Source: Oscillatoriales cyanobacterium
GTDB taxonomy: Bacteria; Cyanobacteriota; Cyanobacteriia; Cyanobacteriales; Microcoleaceae
Direction of reading: 5' to 3'
Length of the DNA stretch: 39,639 bases
Assembly (NCBI GenBank): GCA_004292745.1
Contig: RDXH01000066.1
Coordinates: 1 to 39,639, forward strand
This document shows positions 34,720-39,639 of this stretch, piece by piece (position 1 is the stretch's first letter; every line of letters starts with the position of its first letter). The notes under the pieces were generated by a model. It worked only from the letters and a program-made list of their open reading frames with translations. It was not told the DNA's origin and searched no databases. The position numbers and the translations under genes were made by a program.

Positions 34720-35382
34720 TCAAAATTCCGAACTCTTTCCATATCCCCAAGCGGCTAACTTACTACTTAAGATAGTTTGAATTTCCTGGGCGACCTCATC
34801 CTCGGTGCGATCGGCATTTATGCGCATAATTCGATCCGGATTTTGTCTAGTCAACTCCGAAAAACCTTGTTGCACCCGCTGGTGAAATGCCAAATCAGCT
34901 TGCTCCATGCGATCGCACTCTCCCCTAGCCCTAGCCCTCCCTAACCCTTTTGATACATCGATATCTAGCCAAAAAGTTAAATCACTTTGCAAGCCACCAG
35001 TAGCAATGGCGTTCAGTTGCTCAATTAAGTCTAAATTAATACCGCGGCCGTAACCCTGATAAGCAATAGTAGAATCAGTAAAGCGATCGCACAAAATCAT
35101 CGTCCCCTGGGCTAACTTCGGTTTGAGAAAAGTTTCGACGTGCTGACTGCGATCGGCAGCATACATCAGTAATTCCGCTCGATTTGATACTAATTCCTCC
35201 GACCCAGGCTCCAGTAATAACCGTCTGAGTGCCTTTCCCAGTTCAGTCCCCCCAGGCTCACGAGTAGCAGCAAAATTTTTGATTGTAAAGCAGTTTTTTG
35301 GCAGCCAATGTATCAACCGCTGCATTTGTGTAGTTTTTCCTGCACCTTCAACTCCTTCAAACACGATCAGTTTCCCTGCCAT
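34720..35382 (-). CDS. tmk: Thymidylate kinase
   Basis: Phosphorylates dTMP to dTDP. 220 residues. The P-loop is FEGVEGAGKTTQMQRL, the DRX motif is LCDRFTDSTIAYQGYGRG, and TREPGGTELGKALRRLLL is the family signature. The LID region is RARARGECDRMEQ. holB begins three bases after its stop codon, so the two are probably one transcript. Upstream a small gene is divergent, with 106 bp between them. Confidence 0.96.
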   Translation of the reverse strand: MAGKLIVFEGVEGAGKTTQMQRLIHWLPKNCFTIKNFAATREPGGTELGKALRRLLLEPGSEELVSNRAELLMYAADRSQHVETFLKPKLAQGTMILCDRFTDSTIAYQGYGRGINLDLIEQLNAIATGGLQSDLTFWLDIDVSKGLGRARARGECDRMEQADLAFHQRVQQGFSELTRQNPDRIMRINADRTEDEVAQEIQTILSSKLAAWGYGKSSEF

Positions 35383-35488
35383 GGACTTCCCTTTGAATTT
35401 TGATAAAATAAATCGTTATTGTACTGTAAATATTTTCGATGTTAGGTATGATGATAATGTCTAAATGCCTCACCGCGGGAGTTTTTTT

Positions 35489-35836
35489 ATGGCTCGTTAT
35501 ACTGGTTTTTTTATCGTTGCCGTCCCCATTGACCGTCTCCGTCACTCTTTGATTGAGATTTTAGAGTCATGCAATCTTGATATTATCTACAATACAGGAG
35601 ATTCTCTCATGGCTCGCGAACTTCCTGGTCAAGTTTCTATACCCAAGCTCGTCACCGCAGAAGTCCTAATTGAGCAAAACACGAGCAGCGATTCAGAAGT
35701 TCGCATGAATTTCGTGATTAAAAACGAGGAACTCCCTCTCAAAACCAATAACCACTGCCGTCAAATGTTTGAGCTAGTCACTCAGTCGATTATGAGCAAC
35801 CGTAACTGGCGGCTCTTAGAAAGTATGGCACTTTAG
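35489..35836 (+). CDS. Small cyanobacterial protein of unknown function
   Basis: 115 residues from ATG 35489, chosen because GGGAG (35477-35481) lies seven bases upstream. An ATG at 35465 would add eight residues. No membrane segment or signal peptide is visible. The second half (IPKLVTAEVLIEQNTSSDSE, then MNFVIKNEELPLKTNNHCRQMF) reads as a small alpha/beta fold. I do not recognise the family. The TAG stop is the first unit of a TAGTCAT tandem array. It is divergent from tmk, so the 106-bp gap may hold both promoters. Confidence 0.75.
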   Translation: MARYTGFFIVAVPIDRLRHSLIEILESCNLDIIYNTGDSLMARELPGQVSIPKLVTAEVLIEQNTSSDSEVRMNFVIKNEELPLKTNNHCRQMFELVTQSIMSNRNWRLLESMAL

Positions 35837-35894
35837 TCATTAGTCATTAGTCATTAGTCGTTAGTCATTAGTCATTAGTCATTAGTCATTAGTC
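35834..35894. repeat. TAGTCAT heptamer array (STRR)
   Basis: Eight full units of TAGTCAT (one TAGTCGT) plus a partial unit begin exactly with the TAG stop codon of the preceding gene. They are followed by about 115 bp without a gene before the P-type ATPase stop. Confidence 0.9.
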
Positions 35895-36010
35895 GCTATT
35901 TTGATTGAATTCAGCCTTCAGTATCCATACTTTCGGCCTTGTGCTTTCGGCAGGCATGAGTTCTTGGCTAATGACCAATGACTGAGGATTTTTACCTAAA
36001 ATCGGTAAAT

Positions 36011-38536
36011 TTAAGGCCGAAATTCGCGACGCAGCAGCAAAGAATTGGTAACAACGCTAACAGAACTAAAGGCCATAAATGCACCAGCCGCCGCAGGGCT
36101 GAGTAAAATTCCCATCGCCGGGAGTAAAAGACCAGCAGCTACCGGAATTCCGAGCATATTGTAACCAAAAGCCCAAAACAGATTTTGGCGAATCTTCTTC
36201 AAAGTAGCGCGACTAAGTTCGATCGACTCCACAACATCCATCAAAGTATTTCGCATCAGGACAATCTGAGCAGTTTCAACAGCTACATCAGTCCCACCAT
36301 GTAACCCTACACCAACATCTGCTTGAGCCAAAGCGGGAGCATCATTAATTCCGTCACCCACCATCGCCACTTTCCGGCCTTCGGCTTGCAAAGCCGCGAT
36401 CGCCCTGGCCTTCTCGAACGGCCGCACTTGGGCCAAAACATCCGTCGTCGGCAAATCTAACTGGTTGGCGATCGCAAACGCCGCCCCTGGTGTATCCCCC
36501 GTCAGCATCATCACCCGCAATCCCATAGCCCGCAAACGCTCCACCGTCGCCTTAGCATCCGGTCTGAGAGTATCTTTTAGCCCGATTACCCCCAGCAAAA
36601 CGCCCTCACAAGCCACATAAACCGCCGTTTTGCCTTGAAAAGACCCCTGCAATTCCGTGGCAATAGCGACCCCCTGCTGCGTCATCCACTCCGCATTCCC
36701 CGCGAACACCAGTCGGCCCTCCACCACAGCCGAAACTCCCAATCCCGGTGCCGTGTAGAAATCCTCAGCAGCCAGCAGTGGCAAAGCTTGTTGTTGAGCT
36801 TCCCGCAAAATCGCTGCGGCGACGGGATGACAAGAACCCCTTTCCACAGCCGCGGCGATTTGCAGAAGTTGGGAGTCAATGGTACAACAGGCATCTTGGC
36901 TGTTGCTAACATTCCAATCTGAAGTCCGATCCAACCCAGAACCATCAAAAATCGGCAAATAATCTGTGAGTGTGAGCTCTCCCGTAGTCAAAGTACCAGT
37001 TTTGTCAAAAACCACCGTATCTAATTGATGTACCCGTTCCAAAACATCACCACCGCGAATCAAAAGTCCCCTCTCCGCCCCAATCCCAGAACCAACTAAA
37101 ATTGCAGTTGGGGTAGCCAGTCCCAAAGCACAAGGACAAGCAATGACTAAAACTGCGATCGCCAATTTCAAACTTAATAATAAAGCAGATTGGGAATGGG
37201 TAATGGGTAATTGATTTCCCATGCCCATTGCCCTATGCCCATTGCCCCATGCCCATTGCCCCATGCCCGATGCCCCATGCCCGATGCCCGATGCCCCATG
37301 CCCCATGCCCATTGCCCCGTCTGTTAAAAGCACAGACGGCCACAGATGAGTTCCGGCAAAATACCAAAATAGGAAAGTTAAAGCCGATATCGCCATTACC
37401 CCATAGACAAAATATCCCGCCACAGTATCCGCCAAATTTTGAATCGGCGCTTTCCGAGTTTGGGCAGCTTCCACCACAGCCACCATTTGAGCTACAGTAG
37501 TTTCCTTACCCGTGCGAGTTGCCCGGATCACGATCGCCCCGGATTGATTGATAGTTCCCGCCGCGACTGGATCTCCTGTTTGCTTCAAAATCGGCATCGA
37601 TTCCCCAGTCAGCATCGACTCATCTATGGTTGTTTTACCTTCGCAAACTTCGCCATCTACCGGAATTTTATCCCCTGGTAAAACTTGCAGCCATTCTCCG
37701 ACTCGGACGCGATCGGCTGGAATTTCAATATATTGTGGATTGTAGACCGGAGATGGCGAGTCCAAATCTAAAATCGGCAATTTAAAATCAACTAAGCGCG
37801 CAGTAGCTGGTTGGAGTGCGATTAAAGCTTGTAGCGCTGATGCGGCGCGCTGTCTAGCTTGCTGTTCCAGAGTTTTCCCCAACAAAATAAAGCCCAGCAG
37901 CATCACCGGTTCGTCAAAAAAGCATTCCCATCCCATCTGGGGAAACATCAGTGCCGCGTTGCTAGCAGTGTAAGCTGTGACAGCGCCTAAAGCTACCAGA
38001 GTATTCATATTCGGTGCATTTCGCCACAAACTGCGCCACCCGTCAACTACAATTCGACGCCCAGGTAGTAGTAAAGCCAGGGTTGCGAGTCCCCAGTGAA
38101 ACCAAATATTGCTTAAAATTGGGGCTTTTGTTCCCAATACGTGACCTGAACCTGAGAGAATAATTAAGATTAGGGCGATCGTTAATTGTCCTATTTGCTG
38201 TCGAATTTCTTGCTGTCGCCTTTCAATTATCGCCACCTCCATTTCTCGCTGATTTCCACCTGCGCGAGATTGACTGGGAAATCCATTATCAGTTAACTTT
38301 TTGGCTAAGGCGTCAGCATCGACTACCCCCGGTTGGCACTCAACCGTTGCTACTTCTACGGCTAAGTTAACGCAAGCTGAAATTACCCCTGAGTATTGCA
38401 TTAGTTGGCGTTCAACTGCCTTGGCGCAGCCTGCACACTTCATACCACTGACATCGAAAGTCACAATTTCAGGTGGTGGTGATGATTCTGGGACTGAGAT
38501 GATTGACGATCGCATTTCAGGAACTGTGTTTGCCAT
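36011..38536 (-). CDS. Cu(+)-transporting P-type ATPase (P1B-1)
   Basis: 841 residues. An N-terminal heavy-metal domain has GMKCAGCAKAVER. The transmembrane core includes TGESMPILK (actuator), ACPCALGLATP (ion-binding CPC), DKTGTLTTGE (phosphorylated Asp), MVGDGINDAPALAQADVGVG and FGYNMLGIP plus MAFSSVSVVTNSL, the Cu(+) signature of membrane helices 7 and 8. In cyanobacteria two such pumps (CtaA and PacS) feed copper to plastocyanin, and the sequence alone does not say which this is. An in-frame heptamer tract (37223-37320) inserts about 33-40 residues (HGASGMGHGAS-like) in the loop just before the CPC helix. Start ATG 38536. Confidence 0.95.
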   Translation of the reverse strand: MANTVPEMRSSIISVPESSPPPEIVTFDVSGMKCAGCAKAVERQLMQYSGVISACVNLAVEVATVECQPGVVDADALAKKLTDNGFPSQSRAGGNQREMEVAIIERRQQEIRQQIGQLTIALILIILSGSGHVLGTKAPILSNIWFHWGLATLALLLPGRRIVVDGWRSLWRNAPNMNTLVALGAVTAYTASNAALMFPQMGWECFFDEPVMLLGFILLGKTLEQQARQRAASALQALIALQPATARLVDFKLPILDLDSPSPVYNPQYIEIPADRVRVGEWLQVLPGDKIPVDGEVCEGKTTIDESMLTGESMPILKQTGDPVAAGTINQSGAIVIRATRTGKETTVAQMVAVVEAAQTRKAPIQNLADTVAGYFVYGVMAISALTFLFWYFAGTHLWPSVLLTDGAMGMGHGASGIGHGASGMGQWAWGNGHRAMGMGNQLPITHSQSALLLSLKLAIAVLVIACPCALGLATPTAILVGSGIGAERGLLIRGGDVLERVHQLDTVVFDKTGTLTTGELTLTDYLPIFDGSGLDRTSDWNVSNSQDACCTIDSQLLQIAAAVERGSCHPVAAAILREAQQQALPLLAAEDFYTAPGLGVSAVVEGRLVFAGNAEWMTQQGVAIATELQGSFQGKTAVYVACEGVLLGVIGLKDTLRPDAKATVERLRAMGLRVMMLTGDTPGAAFAIANQLDLPTTDVLAQVRPFEKARAIAALQAEGRKVAMVGDGINDAPALAQADVGVGLHGGTDVAVETAQIVLMRNTLMDVVESIELSRATLKKIRQNLFWAFGYNMLGIPVAAGLLLPAMGILLSPAAAGAFMAFSSVSVVTNSLLLRREFRP
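37223..37320 (-). repeat. 14-unit heptamer array inside the copper ATPase gene
   Basis: Plus-strand units are GCCCATT, GCCCTAT, GCCCCAT, GCCCGAT and GCCCCGT, exactly 7 bp each, 98 bp in all. A second tract of GGGTAAT heptamers adjoins at 37192-37212. On the minus strand the array encodes a Gly/His/Met/Ala/Ser-rich loop. 98 is not a multiple of three, so unit gain or loss shifts the frame except in steps of three. Confidence 0.9.
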
Positions 38537-38597
38537 AAATTGCCTGGGAATTATTTAGAATTGATTACAATATCTCGGTATTGGTCATTTTTTTAAC

Positions 38598-38670
38598 AGA
38601 CATTTCCCAAAAAGCCTGTTAAGAACCGGTATCGGGCCTGTTCCACAAGAAATAATGATGGGAGATGTCT
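38598..38670. mobile_element. MITE-like element, copy B
   Basis: 73 bp with AGACATTTCCCA at the left and TGGGAGATGTCT at the right (11 of 12 complementary). The interior (AAAAAGCCTGTTAAGAACCGGT...GCCTGTTCCACAAGAAATAATGA in two pieces) matches copy A at 17173-17242 with a few changes. The right border is TA, and the left border is CA rather than TA. Confidence 0.75.
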
Positions 38671-38952
38671 AATCTACTTCATGGATAAATATCTGTACTT
38701 TGAGAGTAAATAAAAAAATCGCCATCTACCGAAAGTGTTAGCTTTTTTTAAGCCTTGGCATTTTTGAGTGATACAAAATCCTGTCTTCATCGTCCTGTCT
38801 TAAACTCTCTATTCTCTTCCTTCGCGTACTTCGCGCCTTCGCGGTTAAATCACCTGACGATACAACCGGAATTGATAGGAGGAGGGAGAGAGTGCCAATT
38901 ACCCATTACCCATTACCCATTGAAATTAGAGTGTAGGAAGGAACACACCCAA
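38671..38952. other. Intergenic region before the TerD gene, with short repeats
   Basis: About 280 bp without a convincing gene. It holds CTTCCTTCGCGTACTTCGCG-type short repeats (38815-38845) and ATTACCC heptamers (38898-38921). The frame continuous with terD from 38755 is built from these repeats and is not the gene start. AGGAAGGA lies at 38935-38942. Confidence 0.5.
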
Positions 38953-39528
38953 ATGAGCGTACAATTAATTAAAGGTGGCAGATTCAATCTTTCTCAAGAA
39001 GTTCCCAACTTAAAAAGACTGGTCATTGCCTTGGGTTGGCAAGTCAATTTATCCAACACAAACTGTGACATTGATGCTTCAGCATTTATGTTAGGCGCTG
39101 ATGGCAGAATCCCCCACGAAGACTACTTAGTATTTTATAATAATCCTAAATCCCTAGACAGTGCTGTGAAACAATCCGGCACGGATAAATCTTCGCCCAG
39201 AAAAGGATACATTAACACCCTCTACAGTGTAGATTTATCTCTAATCGATGCCACTATTGAAGAGATTGTGCTGATTGTCACTATCCACGATGCTGAATCA
39301 GTAGGATTAAATTTTAGCAAAATCCAGAACGCCTTTATTAGTCTATACGATCGCGATCGCCAAACGGAATTGACTAGGTACGAATTAAAAGAGAATTTTA
39401 CGTTAGAGACAGCTTTGGAATTTGGACGTTTGTATAAAAAAAACGGAGACTGGAGGTTTCAGGCCGTAGGACAAGGATATAAATCAGGATTGCGAAGTTT
39501 TGTGGAAAAATATTATGTAGAAAAGTGA
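38953..39528 (+). CDS. TerD-family tellurium/stress protein
   Basis: 191 residues, the standard length. TerD-domain features are MSVQLIKGGRFNLSQEVPNL, LGWQVNLSNTNCDIDASAFM, GADGRIPHEDYLVFYNN and IVLIVTIHDAE. The acidic Asp-rich loops are those that bind calcium in family members. TerD proteins belong to the widespread Ter stress system, but no other ter gene is in the window. ATG 38953 is preceded by AGGAAGGA ten bases upstream. It may continue into a ter cluster beyond the right edge, although the sequence after it is repeat-like. Confidence 0.92.
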   Translation: MSVQLIKGGRFNLSQEVPNLKRLVIALGWQVNLSNTNCDIDASAFMLGADGRIPHEDYLVFYNNPKSLDSAVKQSGTDKSSPRKGYINTLYSVDLSLIDATIEEIVLIVTIHDAESVGLNFSKIQNAFISLYDRDRQTELTRYELKENFTLETALEFGRLYKKNGDWRFQAVGQGYKSGLRSFVEKYYVEK

Positions 39529-39530
39529 TG

Positions 39531-39639
39531 GCTAAAGTCCTCACCGAAAAACGAGCGGGAAGCCCCTGGCTTTAGACATGGGGAGGAACGTGGCTGCGAC
39601 TTGAGTCGCCTACATCTTTTAAGGGCGATCAATCTTTTG
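39531..39639. other. IS605-right-end-like structured sequence at the window edge
   Basis: Two consecutive hairpin-like segments: CTCACCGAAAAACGAGCGGG (39540-39559) and AAGCCCCTGGCTTTAGACATGGGG (39560-39583). Then GGAGGAACGT and a GCGACT-TG-AGTCGC hairpin (39596-39609). The CCCC...GGGGAGG form resembles right ends and omegaRNA tails of IS200/IS605 elements, but no tnpB precedes it. It is cut by the window edge. Confidence 0.4.

Noticed and set aside
38755-38952. 66-residue N-terminal extension of the TerD protein
   Set aside because: It is built of intergenic short repeats. TerD proteins begin at the MSVQL-type N-terminus after AGGAAGGA.

Overview
The window looks like a chromosomal segment of a filamentous, non-heterocystous cyanobacterium of the Oscillatoria/Microcoleus/Phormidium type. 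This is inferred from the very dense HIP1-type octamers (GCGATCGC and its CGATCG core), the many heptanucleotide tandem repeat arrays (STRRs) between genes, and cyanobacteria-typical genes: a CAAD/CurT-like thylakoid protein, a CPP1-like J-domain membrane protein, a DUF1816 protein and many-PAS signalling proteins. I saw no rRNA, tRNA or CRISPR array.

Layout. 1-3.3 kb: a C/G-rich minisatellite followed by a five-PAS histidine kinase on the minus strand. 3.8-10.4 kb: housekeeping genes, with trpD, a retropepsin-like protease (minus), carA, a STAS anti-sigma antagonist with a probable AUU start, Mini-RNase III, rlmB with an internal 15-residue repeat tail, and a DUF1816 gene preceded by a structured intergenic region. 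10.47-12.28 kb: an IS200/IS605-type element with divergent tnpA (Y1 transposase) and tnpB (RNA-guided nuclease family), plus recognisable right-end hairpin, omegaRNA region and guide position. 12.5-17.2 kb: cell-envelope genes (alpha/beta hydrolase and M23 peptidase in one direction, PgeF laccase-domain protein in the other) and a CPP1-like protein. 17.3-24.3 kb: HAD phosphatase, PAS-GAF-GGDEF diguanylate cyclase, GNAT acetyltransferase, M23 lipoprotein, PAP2 phosphatase, aspartoacylase-family protein. 24.6-31.8 kb: small secreted protein, MgtC, secreted glycine-zipper protein, BadF-type sugar kinase, D-lactate dehydrogenase family, CAAD protein, aroA, and two unknowns. 31.8-39.6 kb: membrane protein with two helix-turn-helix-like segments, ABM-domain protein, MOSC protein, tmk-holB operon, a small unknown, a Cu(+)-type P-type ATPase carrying an in-frame heptamer repeat, a TerD protein, and an IS605-end-like structured sequence at the right edge.

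How the genes relate. Most are independent core genes (tryptophan, pyrimidine/arginine and shikimate metabolism, dTMP supply with clamp loading, ribosome maturation). A loose envelope theme runs through two M23 peptidases, PgeF, PAP2 and a possible GlcNAc kinase. The most unusual material is repetitive: a three-copy palindromic element whose central loop is inverted in one copy relative to its flanks, a two-copy MITE with TA-adjacent terminal inverted repeats, STRR arrays that begin at stop codons, and a 14-unit heptamer array inside the copper ATPase that could act as a frame switch.
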